DNA of 42,120 nucleotides from an uncultured bacterium (GCA_947311825.1 CAMZLY010000010.1:1-42120); one strand, 5' to 3'; counted from the stretch's first letter, positions 26,345 through 39,241 are shown. Notes: generated from the sequence alone by a model not told the origin. Made by a program: numbers and translations.

Positions 26345-26374
26345 ACGCACGGCCAGACTGTGCTACGCCCAGAT
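26345..26374 (-). pseudogene. degenerate 5' half of tRNA-Pro beside the intact gene
   Basis: ACGCACGGCCAGACTGTGCT then ACGCCCAGAT repeats the 5' half of the intact tRNA-Pro (ACGCGCTGCCAGACTGCGCT then ACGCCCCGAT) with about five changes. No anticodon or T arm follows. It lies 30 bases upstream of the intact gene on the minus strand. Confidence 0.7.
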
Positions 26375-26508
26375 CAAGAAAAGAAGAACATACCAACATA
26401 GTATAACAGGGTCAAGCATTTGCATTTTAACTTTATATATTTATTCAACCACATCATCCTACTATAGCATTTTAGTAACTTCTCAAAACTGATAATTACA
26501 AAGTTTTT

Positions 26509-26600
26509 GTAGTGTTGGTCGCCTCTGACAAAGCGTCCACGCAGTGGACACAACGTACAGCGGCTTTGCCGTCGTCTTGGACAGAGACGGCCAACGCTAC
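26509..26600. repeat. 92-base imperfect inverted repeat with inner hairpins
   Basis: GTAGTGTTGGTCGCCTCTG pairs along its length with CAGAGACGGCCAACGCTAC; the differences largely allow G-T wobble. Inside, TCCAC-GCA-GTGGA and CGGCTTTGCCG form smaller hairpins, giving a three-way junction. A T-run (CTTTTTTT) follows on the plus strand. It lies just 3' of purC. It may be a terminator-like element or a REP-type repeat. Confidence 0.65.
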
Positions 26601-26653
26601 ATCTTTTTTTGCGAAATTACGTATTTTAAACTCCTACAGCCTATAGCCTACCG

Positions 26654-27760
26654 TTACAAAAGCCCATAAGAAGCAAGTGCATCGATAATTTCCTCACGTG
26701 CATTACCAACTTCAGGTACAGCAGAACCAGTAAACTGTTTTGCCATATCTTTATATAAGTTACTAGTTGCCATAAGCGCATCAACAGGAACTTTGAAATC
26801 TGCCCCTAATGCTTCACGTTCTTTCATTCTGGACTTATTCAGCAAAACATCAGCATCCGGCACTGACTCGCATAAAAATTTTCTGAACATCTCTTTCGAA
26901 TTCTCCACAATCTTTCCGTCTTTATATGCAGCAGCATCCCAGTATCGTGAAGAGTCAAGAGTGCCAACCTCATCTATATATATAATAGAATAATCATCCT
27001 TATCACCAGAGTTCCCCTGCACATACCCAAACTCAAATTTAGTATCTACAAGCAATTGACCAGCCTTAGCTGCATTGTCACCAATAATCCCAAAACCTTT
27101 TGATAGAAGCGTCTCATATAAATCAACATCACTAGCAGAATGAAATTTGAATGCTTTATAATTATCAACGATCTGCTCTTTAGTTATATCAACATCATCC
27201 TTTTCCGGCACTCCATGAATTCCACGAAGAATACCTTTCGTTGATGGTGTGCAAAGAAGCTCTGCCAGCCTATCACCATTTTTCAAACCATCCGGCAACG
27301 GGATTCCACATATATCTCGGTTACCACTTTGATACCCCCGCCACATACTTCCGGTAATATACTGACGAGCAATAGCCTCTACCATAATAGGTTCTGCCTT
27401 CTGTACAATCCAAACAAGTGGATGCGGAGTATCAATAATATGATTACCGGCAAGTCCAGCCTTTTCAAACTCTGTAAACCAATGTTGAGCAGTTGCATTC
27501 AGTGAGGCACCTTTTCCGGGAACTCCCATCAAACCATCTTCTCCCTGCCATATTATCTCGTAAGCAGAAATCCTATCACTTATCACCATTACAGCAAGAG
27601 TGGTTTCCGGTGATACATTATACCCTCTATCTTCAATAATCCTTTTACTATCTACGTCTGTTAGCCAATACACTGAACGAACTTTACCACTGTGAACACC
27701 GCCTGCATGCCTTATAGGCAAGTCATCAGTTTTTGCAATTGCCAGATCTGATAAATTCAT
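26654..27760 (-). CDS. purC: phosphoribosylaminoimidazole-succinocarboxamide (SAICAR) synthase, long type
   Basis: A cytoplasmic enzyme that joins aspartate to CAIR in purine synthesis. At 368 aa it is well over the ~240 aa of most bacterial PurC and matches the long form known from Vibrio and others. Markers are [11 protein letters not shown] (phosphate loop), [85 protein letters not shown] and [24 protein letters not shown] precedes the ATG. A likely promoter (TTGTCA, 17 bases, TACTTT) lies about 35 bases upstream. It is monocistronic, 16 kb from purD and in the same orientation. Confidence 0.95.
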   Translation of the reverse strand: MNLSDLAIAKTDDLPIRHAGGVHSGKVRSVYWLTDVDSKRIIEDRGYNVSPETTLAVMVISDRISAYEIIWQGEDGLMGVPGKGASLNATAQHWFTEFEKAGLAGNHIIDTPHPLVWIVQKAEPIMVEAIARQYITGSMWRGYQSGNRDICGIPLPDGLKNGDRLAELLCTPSTKGILRGIHGVPEKDDVDITKEQIVDNYKAFKFHSASDVDLYETLLSKGFGIIGDNAAKAGQLLVDTKFEFGYVQGNSGDKDDYSIIYIDEVGTLDSSRYWDAAAYKDGKIVENSKEMFRKFLCESVPDADVLLNKSRMKEREALGADFKVPVDALMATSNLYKDMAKQFTGSAVPEVGNAREEIIDALASYGLL

Positions 27761-27795
27761 AACGCTTTCCCCTTATGTCATTTAATACTTTTCAA

Positions 27796-27824
27796 AAAGT
27801 ATCAATATGTATAGTTTTTGACAA
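27796..27824 (-). promoter_or_regulatory. likely purC promoter
   Basis: On the minus strand TTGTCA is followed after 17 bases by TACTTT, which ends about 35 bases before the purC ATG. The rest of the 315-base gap to 28075 holds a run of nine C at 27836-27844 and the hairpin repeat at 28023. Confidence 0.5.
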
Positions 27825-28022
27825 GAAAATAAATGCCCCCCCCCATTATCAAGGGACGCAGGTAATATATACTTCTAGCCTACTTCCGTCGTCATATTGG
27901 TCCACACAACATAAAATATCGACTCTCATTTTCCCTAAATAAATATTACATACAACATAAAACTTTCCACTTGATATATAAGCCCTATTTAAGCATACTA
28001 TATAAGAATATTATAACTAATG

Positions 28023-28072
28023 CCCCTCCTACATCGCTAATGCGAAGTATGGAAGGCAAGCTGATAACTTAA
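28023..28072 (+). repeat. second copy of the CCTCCTACATCGCTAAT hairpin repeat
   Basis: CCCTCCTACATCGCTAATGC then GAAGTATGGAAGG is nearly the same as the hairpin at 16312-16344 and is likewise followed by CTGATAACTT just before a start codon (28076). The TAC-TCG/CGA-GTA inner stem is retained; the outer stem is weaker here. Confidence 0.7.
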
Positions 28073-28075
28073 AAA

Positions 28076-28945
28076 ATGACACGTATTCTACATTTTAGTG
28101 ATGTTCACTTTCCTCTTACAAGAGACTCGTTCTCTGTTCGGGAAATTTTACGCCCAAAACGTATTCTTGCTTCGCTGAACTATGGACTACGCCGGCGGTC
28201 AAAGTTTGCTGATGCCAACACAAAATGGGATGCATTTGAAAATTTTTATAAAAGCTCCGAGTTTGATGCTGTCATCTGTACCGGCGATGTTACAGGTATG
28301 GGAATGCATGGCGAGCTAGAGTATGCTCATAACAAACTAAAAGAAATAAGCACACATTCAAATTTCATTCTATTGCCCGGTAATCATGATATCTATTTAC
28401 CAGAAAGAAACGGCTCTTACTTTTATGATATTTTCAAAGATAACATCACTAACAGCGATATCCCAACCAACAGTGACATCCCCTACCCATTGGTTAACCT
28501 GGTTAATGATAATGTTGCCATTCTTGCAATAAACAGTGCCAAGCCCAATCCGTTATTAATAAGATCATCAGGAAAAATCTCTGCCGAACAACTATCAGCA
28601 ATGGACACACTGCTAAGCAAACCAGAGCTCAAGTCTCGCCATATAATCGTTGCCACACATTACAACGTCGACGATGAAGACACAAATCTGCACGGACTTG
28701 AGAACAGAAAAGTTTTCAGAGCGATACTTGCGAAGCATAGCTGTACAATGCTCGTTCATGGTCATATCCACAAAAGACAAACATATAATCTTCTAGGCTC
28801 CAACACAAAAGCATTCTGCGCCGGTAGCCTAACCTACAAAGGTCGTGAATCTTTCTGGGTATATAATATTGACGAACAAAGCACTGCACAAGCCGGTTGT
28901 TGGGACGGCAAAGAATATTTACTTGGAAAAGAACAAGCGATATAG
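28076..28945 (+). CDS. calcineurin-like metallophosphoesterase
   Basis: A 289-aa cytoplasmic phosphoesterase. All five metal-ligand blocks are present: FSDVHFP, CTGDVTG, LPGNHDIYLP, VATHYNVDDE and VHGHIHKRQTYN. The ending NHD and GHIHK phrases are typical of the cAMP phosphodiesterase/CpdA-like branch, but substrate cannot be told. A small in-frame duplication (NSDIPTNSDIP) occurs near residue 128 in a loop. No good ribosome site precedes the ATG; the hairpin repeat sits right upstream. Confidence 0.9.
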   Translation: MTRILHFSDVHFPLTRDSFSVREILRPKRILASLNYGLRRRSKFADANTKWDAFENFYKSSEFDAVICTGDVTGMGMHGELEYAHNKLKEISTHSNFILLPGNHDIYLPERNGSYFYDIFKDNITNSDIPTNSDIPYPLVNLVNDNVAILAINSAKPNPLLIRSSGKISAEQLSAMDTLLSKPELKSRHIIVATHYNVDDEDTNLHGLENRKVFRAILAKHSCTMLVHGHIHKRQTYNLLGSNTKAFCAGSLTYKGRESFWVYNIDEQSTAQAGCWDGKEYLLGKEQAI

Positions 28946-28979
28946 TAAACTATGTCCCTTGTATTTCATCCTATAAACT

Positions 28980-29609
28980 TTACCCTTTATCCTTTAATTT
29001 CAAGACATACGGATAAAGGTTTTTACCAGGGCACAGGCTATGTCCAATATCGCAATGTCCATAAATATTTTTCCCGGCAATCTTATATTTTTTCTTTAAA
29101 GAATCAACAATTTTGCACATCGATTCTAACTGCAACTTAGATGGTTCCTGTTTCTCAAAATTACCTAAAAGCATAATTCCAATATTAGCTTTATTATGAT
29201 GACATACATGAGCACCCTGATACAAAAGCGAGCGACCTTCCCATATCCGCCCAGCATAATCTAAAATAAAGTGATAGCCTATGTCACCATAATTACGATT
29301 CATGTGTGAAGCATAAATACCGTCAATATCAAAAATCACTGAATTACGATTTGTATCATAAATAGTACGTGTTCCGGTATGATGTACAGTGATCTTATTG
29401 AAACTTTTTGCACTATATAAACGTTTTAAATGCGGATCTTGATCCGCCCAAACTGATCGCTTAATAACAACAAGGTCATCAGTCTTCATTTTAGTTTCAC
29501 CACAAGTAGCATTAATTTGCGGTACAACAGCACCAAAACATGAAACACCAGCAAAACCAAGTGTACTTAATGCCATATCTTTTATAAATTTTCTTCGTGT
29601 ATAATCCAT
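28980..29609 (-). CDS. Tat-exported N-acetylmuramoyl-L-alanine amidase (amidase_2/PGRP type)
   Basis: A 209-aa protein with a twin-arginine signal (YTRRKFIKDMALSTLGFAGV), which is typical for proteins folded before export. The amidase domain has the zinc ligands in ITVHHTGTRT (first His), VCHHNKANIGIMLLGNF (near the family GxHxxxxN position) and YGHCDIGHSLCPGKNLYPYV, where the final Cys takes the usual ligand position. GYHFILDYAGRIWEGRS is the standard core phrase. It cuts the bond between MurNAc and L-Ala in peptidoglycan. The start has only a weak ribosome site. It is the last gene of a minus-strand series with nrdR. Confidence 0.9.
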   Translation of the reverse strand: MDYTRRKFIKDMALSTLGFAGVSCFGAVVPQINATCGETKMKTDDLVVIKRSVWADQDPHLKRLYSAKSFNKITVHHTGTRTIYDTNRNSVIFDIDGIYASHMNRNYGDIGYHFILDYAGRIWEGRSLLYQGAHVCHHNKANIGIMLLGNFEKQEPSKLQLESMCKIVDSLKKKYKIAGKNIYGHCDIGHSLCPGKNLYPYVLKLKDKG

Positions 29610-29672
29610 ATTAAAATCTTTTTAATAGTGCATTGACTAGCCATAAGCAAAGTCGAATAAGTCACATTTTTT

Positions 29673-30290
29673 CTAGAAGTCGAGATTAAGCACAAACGGA
29701 ACTGATTCCCACCCACGCTCTCTTTTCAATTGTGCTAATTTTGCAATTGATGTATCTATGATTTCGTCTGATAACATAGCAACGGCCTTTGAATTACGTG
29801 GTGCCCCCAATAAACTGGCAGCAGCGAGGCAAACATGACGTAATCCTAAAACACCATCTCCGGCACATTCATCCCATACATCTGCGATTGAATCCAAAAC
29901 CAATTGTACGCCGCGGAAAAATATTAACTCAAGTGATGCATCTTCCTGCATAGTTATTTCTTTTAGATTAAGTACCCATACATCTTTATCACCAGTAACC
30001 ACCCATTCAGAAGGTTTCACCATCCCTGAGCTAAAAAGCATTAACCTACGAGCTGACCCAGGGTCACCAATTGACGTTAATACTTGAGCAGCCAAATTGG
30101 TTAAAGTTTTGGATTCGATAAACTCTGATTTGTGATCATTTTCAAGAAAAAACTCTATTGCTTTTGCAATTTCTTCTCTGCAAAACTCTGTATCAACATC
30201 TACACCACAAATATCAGAGATTTCTGATTGAATATGTGTCACTACTACTGATGGCTCCGACTCAACCGGTCCCCCTGGATCAAAAATCAT
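29673..30290 (-). CDS. unknown protein overlapping nrdR
   Basis: A 205-aa soluble protein that I do not recognise. It is acidic, mostly helical, with no signal, membrane span or Cys pair. Recognisable stretches are REEIAKAIEFFLENDHKSEF, SKTLTNLAAQVLTSIGDPGS and LIFFRGVQLVLDSIADVWDE; the end ERGWESVPFVLNLDF is hydrophobic. Its ATG overlaps the nrdR stop by four bases (ATGA), so translation is probably coupled to that of the ribonucleotide reductase repressor. That coupling hints at a partner or target in nucleotide metabolism, but nothing else supports it. Confidence 0.6.
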   Translation of the reverse strand: MIFDPGGPVESEPSVVVTHIQSEISDICGVDVDTEFCREEIAKAIEFFLENDHKSEFIESKTLTNLAAQVLTSIGDPGSARRLMLFSSGMVKPSEWVVTGDKDVWVLNLKEITMQEDASLELIFFRGVQLVLDSIADVWDECAGDGVLGLRHVCLAAASLLGAPRNSKAVAMLSDEIIDTSIAKLAQLKRERGWESVPFVLNLDF

Positions 30291-30745
30291 TCTTCTTTTC
30301 CTATTAAACCATTAATTGCACTGAGAAATTCGTTTACATCTCTGAAGTTTTTGTAAACAGAAGCAAAACGCACATACGCAACTTCATCCAGTTTTTCAAG
30401 GCGATCCATAACTTTTTTTCCAACTGCCTGACTTGGAACATCACGCTCATATTCACTTTCAAGTTCATCAATTATACTTACAACCATGCTTTCAATAGCT
30501 TCTGATGTAACTGGGCGTTTTTCACAGGCACGGACAATACCGCCCATAAGTTTTTCTCTATCAATAGGTTCACATCGTCCATCACGCTTAGTAACTCGCA
30601 ATAGTGTACGAACAATTTCTTCATATGTAGTAAAACGATTTCCACAATCAAGACACATCCTACGACGTCGAATAACTGAGCCATTACCTGCTGAGCGGCT
30701 ATCAATAACTTTATCTTCTAAATGTGAACATCGTGGACACCGCAT
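30287..30745 (-). CDS. nrdR: transcriptional repressor NrdR
   Basis: A 152-aa repressor of ribonucleotide reductase genes. The zinc ribbon has Cys3, Cys6, Cys31 and Cys34 (MRCPRCSHLED, RRRMCLDCGNRF). Then comes the ATP-cone: VTKRDGRCEPIDREKLMGGI, ACEKRPVTSEAIESMVVSII, DVPSQAVGKKVMDRLEKLDE and AYVRFASVYKNFRDVNEF. ATP and dATP binding in the cone switches oligomer state and DNA binding at NrdR boxes. It is full length. GAAGGT precedes the ATG. It is 23 bases after the stop of the response regulator gene, so the two may share a transcript. Confidence 0.96.
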   Translation of the reverse strand: MRCPRCSHLEDKVIDSRSAGNGSVIRRRRMCLDCGNRFTTYEEIVRTLLRVTKRDGRCEPIDREKLMGGIVRACEKRPVTSEAIESMVVSIIDELESEYERDVPSQAVGKKVMDRLEKLDEVAYVRFASVYKNFRDVNEFLSAINGLIGKEE

Positions 30746-30768
30746 ATTTTATTACCTTCTGCAAACTA

Positions 30769-31548
30769 CTAAAGCACAGATTTCACAGCAGCAATCAAAT
30801 CAGAGCCATAATGAGAGTGAACAAACTTTCTGATTCCAGACCCTTTATATACATATTTAGATTCAGGAGTCGCCTGATCCTCATTGTCATATAGCACAAC
30901 TGGTATTTCTTTTGTGTTCGGCATTTCCTTTAAGAGACTTGCAATAACATCACCATTCATACCGGTAAAAATACGTTTAATAACAATAGCTGCAGGTTTA
31001 CATAGAATAGCCTTTTCCAAAGTCTCCGGCCCTTTTACAACACTTTCAACATCATATCCCGCACGAATAAACAACTCAGTAATAGACTTCAGCACTTCAG
31101 AATCATCTTCACCCACTAAAATATTCTTATTTGGTTCTGCCGAAATTGAACTTTTTTTATTATCAGAACCTTTTTTTAGAAATATAATTCTAGCAACTTC
31201 CATTAATAAATCTTCGGGATTACAAGGTTTCGCAATAAAACCATCAACATCAACATTTGCAAAAAACTCTGCCATGTTAGCTCTAGCAGTTAAGACCAAT
31301 ACTGAATGTTTCATTTCTCCACTAGGTCCAGAAATAGCCTTTAGGAAACCTATGCCCCCCATACCAGGCATGCTCATATCAACAATTATAAGATCTGGTT
31401 CGTAATTTTCAAGTCTTTCTAACCCCTTTTCGCCGCTATCAGCAGTTACCACTTCGTATCCCTCAAATGACAAGAAATCTCTCAATGTCACCAATAAGCT
31501 CGCATCATCATCAATAAGTAATATCTTACTTTTTTCTTGTTCAGTCAT
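30769..31548 (-). CDS. two-receiver response regulator: normal REC plus degenerate pseudo-REC
   Basis: A 259-aa protein with two receiver domains and no output domain. REC1 (residues 8-125) is complete: ILLIDDDASLLVTL, LIIVDMSMPGMGGIGFLKAI with the acceptor Asp, LVLTARA and FIAKPCNPEDLL with the Lys. REC2 (140-259) keeps the acidic pair (ILVGEDDSEVLKSI) but where the acceptor Asp should be it reads AIVIKRIFTGMNGDV, so Lys replaces Asp; it can hardly be phosphorylated. The start is taken as the ATG at 31548 (AAAGGG upstream), not the track's 31575. It is probably served by the hybrid histidine kinase 150 bases upstream. Confidence 0.88.
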   Translation of the reverse strand: MTEQEKSKILLIDDDASLLVTLRDFLSFEGYEVVTADSGEKGLERLENYEPDLIIVDMSMPGMGGIGFLKAISGPSGEMKHSVLVLTARANMAEFFANVDVDGFIAKPCNPEDLLMEVARIIFLKKGSDNKKSSISAEPNKNILVGEDDSEVLKSITELFIRAGYDVESVVKGPETLEKAILCKPAAIVIKRIFTGMNGDVIASLLKEMPNTKEIPVVLYDNEDQATPESKYVYKGSGIRKFVHSHYGSDLIAAVKSVL

Positions 31549-31698
31549 AATTAGCCCTTTCATTTTTCTTTCCAAAATTTTATTCGCTATCCACTACCAG
31601 CACCTTACCCAGAGGTTGTACCCTACTTTTCCAAGTTGTCAGCCTTTTACCTTTAATTTTTAACTATTCACTGTTCACTATTAGTTATTCACTGCCCT

Positions 31699-33312
31699 TT
31701 AAGTTACTCCTAAAAACACTCCCGCCAAACATTGAGCCAGCGTGCTTTCATCCCATGGCTTTGTTAATACAGGAATATTTAAAGTATTTAAAATCTCCTC
31801 CTGCGAGGATCGTAAAACCTCATCAGCAACAACAATTACCGGCAATTTTCTAAAATCTGAATGCCCCTTGATCCCTGCAATAACCTCAATTCCATCCCGA
31901 GGATCACTTGATATATCAATTAGTACCACATCTGGTAATAATGCCGTCATTACCTCAACAGCATCTTTGTCTGCTTCTTCAGAACTAACATGATAACCGC
32001 TTGCACTAAGTTGCTCCTTCAGTGCATTACAGACTGTCTCATCTTTATAAAGAACTAAAACATGCGGTGCTGGAACTGTAGGCAACGTAATTACAACCTG
32101 TGTACCATGATCTTTATCTTTTGGCGGACTGATAATTTCAAGTTTCCCGCCATGTAATTCAACTATCTCCTTTGAAATAGCAAGCCCCAACCCTGATCCA
32201 CTAGGATGCACACCAACTGTATAATACCGCATCGTAACCTTTTCAATAGACTCGGGAGGAATACCCGCACCTGTATCTGTCACAAGGATCATCACATTAT
32301 TATCGTTATCAGGGTCTTTCAATATTTCTACATTTATTTGTCCACTATCAGGGGTGAATTTAACAGCATTGCCAACAACATTAATTATCAATCGTTCTAC
32401 CCGGCCAATATCACCATCAATAAAATATTCCTTCTTGCTGTTACTGATAAACAGTTGAACAGATTTTGCTGAAGCTTGCACCCTCAATGACTCAGCACTA
32501 TACCGCATCAAGCTTCCTAATGGCAATAAAGCATGATTCAATTCAATAGTTTTATCCTCTATTTTACTAATATCAAGAATATCATTTACTGTATTTAAAA
32601 GCCTTTTACTATCTCCCTCAATCATGCGTAGATAATTATTTGCCTTATCTGGCAAGGTTCCAATAATACCACGTAACATATTTGATACTGCATATATTAT
32701 TGATGTTAAAGGTGTTCTTAACTCATGTGAAACGTTGGAAACAAACTGTGTACGTGCCTTATCATGTTCCTCCAAGCTAGTAATCGCAGCTTCCAATGCA
32801 TCTTGAGCCTGCTTACGAACAGTAATATCACGAACAAAAAAACAAAATTCACCATCAAAATCTAAATTTATATTGCTAACTGCAATTTCAGATGGAAATG
32901 TAGTTCTGTCTAACCGCAAGCAACGAGCCTCTATTAAAGTATAGCGATGATCCCTTAAATTGGTTTTAACAGCATCAAGTAAAGATTGAGTAGCACCAGA
33001 TATAAGCTTTACAATTGATAACCCTGTTAACTCTTTTTCAGTATAGCCAAAAAAATCCATAACACGGAAATTAAAATCAACAATAACACCTTCATTATCA
33101 GTTATAATAACAGCATCATATATAGATTGTAATATTCTATCATAATCCTGTGAGCGTGCTATTTTGCGATTTTTACGAGTTATAAACTCCATATCATCTG
33201 CATTACTAAGAGTCCAACTTTGCTCCTGTGCAAAATCATCAACACCATCCTTTTCGTCCGGGTTAATATCAATTCGCATCGTTTTTGACAAATCATCTTG
33301 AGCAGACATCAT
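31699..33312 (-). CDS. cytoplasmic hybrid histidine kinase (PAS-HisKA-HATPase-REC)
   Basis: A protein of about 537 aa without membrane segments, so it senses a cytoplasmic signal. In order: an acidic N-terminal stretch, a PAS domain (ILQSIYDAVIITDNEGVIVD to FVRDITVRKQAQDAL), the HisKA domain with FVSNVSHELRTPLTSI (phospho-His), the HATPase with NVVGNAVKFTPDSG, DTGAGIPPESI and SGSGLGLAISKEIVELHGGK, and a C-terminal receiver with VVLIDISSDPRDG (Asp) and PVLTKPW (Lys). In that receiver one acidic residue of the usual pair is Lys (VLYKDE). ATG codons lie at 33312 and 33309; TAGGAG just upstream suits either. The track's longer start at 33384 lacks support. Confidence 0.92.
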   Translation of the reverse strand: MMSAQDDLSKTMRIDINPDEKDGVDDFAQEQSWTLSNADDMEFITRKNRKIARSQDYDRILQSIYDAVIITDNEGVIVDFNFRVMDFFGYTEKELTGLSIVKLISGATQSLLDAVKTNLRDHRYTLIEARCLRLDRTTFPSEIAVSNINLDFDGEFCFFVRDITVRKQAQDALEAAITSLEEHDKARTQFVSNVSHELRTPLTSIIYAVSNMLRGIIGTLPDKANNYLRMIEGDSKRLLNTVNDILDISKIEDKTIELNHALLPLGSLMRYSAESLRVQASAKSVQLFISNSKKEYFIDGDIGRVERLIINVVGNAVKFTPDSGQINVEILKDPDNDNNVMILVTDTGAGIPPESIEKVTMRYYTVGVHPSGSGLGLAISKEIVELHGGKLEIISPPKDKDHGTQVVITLPTVPAPHVLVLYKDETVCNALKEQLSASGYHVSSEEADKDAVEVMTALLPDVVLIDISSDPRDGIEVIAGIKGHSDFRKLPVIVVADEVLRSSQEEILNTLNIPVLTKPWDESTLAQCLAGVFLGVT

Positions 33313-33523
33313 TATACTCCTAAAATAAACAAAATTCAAGTCGGTAAATGCATACATAAAACCAACGTCAACGAATGCTACCACTTGGTAATATATACTG
33401 TCGAGAAATAAGAGTTGATTTATATTTTTTTTAAGAAGTGAAACTAGATTCGGAAGAGGCCGTGCTCATTTTCTATGAATCTCTTCCGACACAGAAAATG
33501 GGACACTTGTCCATTTCACGGGA

Positions 33524-33544
33524 GGTTGGGAAATTTTCCCAACC
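33524..33544. repeat. near-perfect 21-base palindrome between the kinase gene and the rRNA operon end
   Basis: GGTTGGGAAA-T-TTTCCCAACC pairs 10 bases on each side. The plus strand follows with ATAAAATATTTTTTT. It lies beyond the rRNA terminator in the transcription direction, so it could be a second terminator or a bidirectional stop before the histidine kinase gene. Confidence 0.6.
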
Positions 33545-33569
33545 ATAAAATATTTTTTTGAGAAATTAC

Positions 33570-33600
33570 AAAAAAAGACCCCGATAGTTGTATCGGGGTC
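33570..33600 (-). terminator. rho-independent terminator of the rRNA operon
   Basis: On the minus strand GACCCCGATA pairs with TATCGGGGTC around a four-base loop and is followed by TTTTTTT. It lies 10 bases beyond the 5S gene. Confidence 0.92.
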
Positions 33601-33610
33601 AAAAGAAAAA

Positions 33611-33727
33611 TCCTGGCAACGTGCTACTCTCCCACAACCAAGCGCTGCAGTACCCTCGCCGCTGAGGCCCTTCACTTCCGTGTTCGGTATGGGAACGGGT
33701 GTTACCTCCTCGCTATAATCACCAGGA
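33611..33727 (-). rRNA. rrf: 5S ribosomal RNA
   Basis: The reverse strand begins TCCTGGTGATTATAGCGAGG, contains the universal CCCGTTCCCATACCGAACAC and ends with CGTTGCCAGGA, so the ends pair. About 117 bases; the ends are estimated from pairing. Confidence 0.93.
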
Positions 33728-33759
33728 AAAGTGATTAAAATTAGTAAATACATAGTTTT

Positions 33760-33786
33760 GAGCAAACAACTTCTATAGAAGAGACC
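33760..33786 (-). other. 3' arm of the 23S rRNA processing stem
   Basis: GAGCAAACAACTTCT and AGAAGAGACC (plus strand) are complementary in the transcript to the arm at 36802-36832 on the far side of 23S. The two arms would form a double helix of about 24 pairs, the usual RNase III-type site for excising pre-23S. Confidence 0.8.
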
Positions 33787-33814
33787 TAGTTACCCCTATC
33801 AAAGATAAGAATAA

Positions 33815-36793
<2,979 letters not shown>

Positions 36794-36801
36794 ATAAAAA
36801 T

Positions 36802-36832
36802 GGTCTCTTCTCTCGTTAGAAGTTGTTTGCTC
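36802..36832 (-). other. 5' arm of the 23S rRNA processing stem
   Basis: On the plus strand GGTCTCTTCT and GAAGTTGTTTGCTC are separated by seven unpaired bases; they match the arm at 33760-33786. Confidence 0.8.
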
Positions 36833-36997
36833 TATATACTATGCAAATTTCAAAGATCATTGTCATTCCGAAGAATGAAGATTTAAATCTAACAATGCTA
36901 GAACTAAATCTTCCGCCTTCGTTTACTATTTACTGGTCAGCTAAGCCACTCTCCGTTGCTTCGCTTTTTGTGGCGAGGCAATTCAGCTCCGCTGAAT

Positions 36998-37074
36998 TGG
37001 TGGGCGTGCCTGGAATCGAACCAGGGACCTCAGCCTTATCAGGGCTGCGCTCTAACCAACTGAGCTACACGCCC
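36998..37074 (-). tRNA. tRNA-Ile (anticodon GAT) in the 16S-23S spacer
   Basis: Reverse strand: acceptor GGGCGTG/CACGCCC, D arm GCTCAGTTGGTTAGAGC, anticodon stem CAGCC/GGCTG around CTGATAA (GAT), T arm CCTGGTTCGATTCCAGG, with CCA encoded. 77 bases. Confidence 0.96.
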
Positions 37075-37217
37075 GACTTTACGCTTACCTTACCAGTCGG
37101 TCAGCTTGCCAAGTCGTAATCAATGAATCTAACTTATGTTACGTGCTTGTCCGCCTTCAGTCGCTTCGCTCTCTACGTTGCGATAGCCTTTTACTCTCAC
37201 AAACTTCTCGCAAAGGC

Positions 37218-37293
37218 TGGTGGAGGCAACCGGGTTCGAACCGGTGACCTCATGCTTGCAAAGCACGTGCTCTACCAACTGAGCTATGCCCCC
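37218..37293 (-). tRNA. tRNA-Ala (anticodon TGC) in the 16S-23S spacer
   Basis: Reverse strand: acceptor GGGGGCA/TGCCTCC, which contains the G3-U70 wobble pair that marks tRNA-Ala, anticodon loop TTTGCAA (TGC), T arm CCGGTTCGAACCCGG (with G-T pairing) and encoded CCA. 76 bases. It lies 16S-proximal to tRNA-Ile, the reverse of the E. coli order. Confidence 0.96.
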
Positions 37294-37370
37294 AAATACC
37301 GATCACCGACCAGTCGACAATTTACAAAATTACTCAAAAATTAACCCATTACTTATAAACTTACTATACT

Positions 37371-37398
37371 CTCGCTCCGGAAATGGTGCGACTCGCGC
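37371..37398 (-). other. 3' arm of the 16S rRNA processing stem
   Basis: GGAAATGGTGCGACTCGCGC (plus strand) is complementary in the transcript, with 18 of 20 matches, to GCGCTAGTCACACCATTTCC at 39242-39261 in the leader. The stem would enclose pre-16S. Confidence 0.75.
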
Positions 37399-37532
37399 AG
37401 TATTGCGCAGAATGATTTATTGTCGGTGTAGCTCTTTTCAAACTCACCATTTGACCTTTATATAACAGCAAGCTGTCATACAACGACCTTTGTCCTAACG
37501 CGGGACGATCATAAATGACCAATCCTTTGCTA

Positions 37533-39117
<1,585 letters not shown>

Positions 39118-39241
39118 AAAAATTGACATTATCCTGTACGAATACAGTATAATTATCGAAGTCTAATTCCAACACAAGCCATCCAACTTTACATCCTCTC
39201 TATCAAGCCGAAACTCGTAAGATCAGTGCTCCATTAAATGG

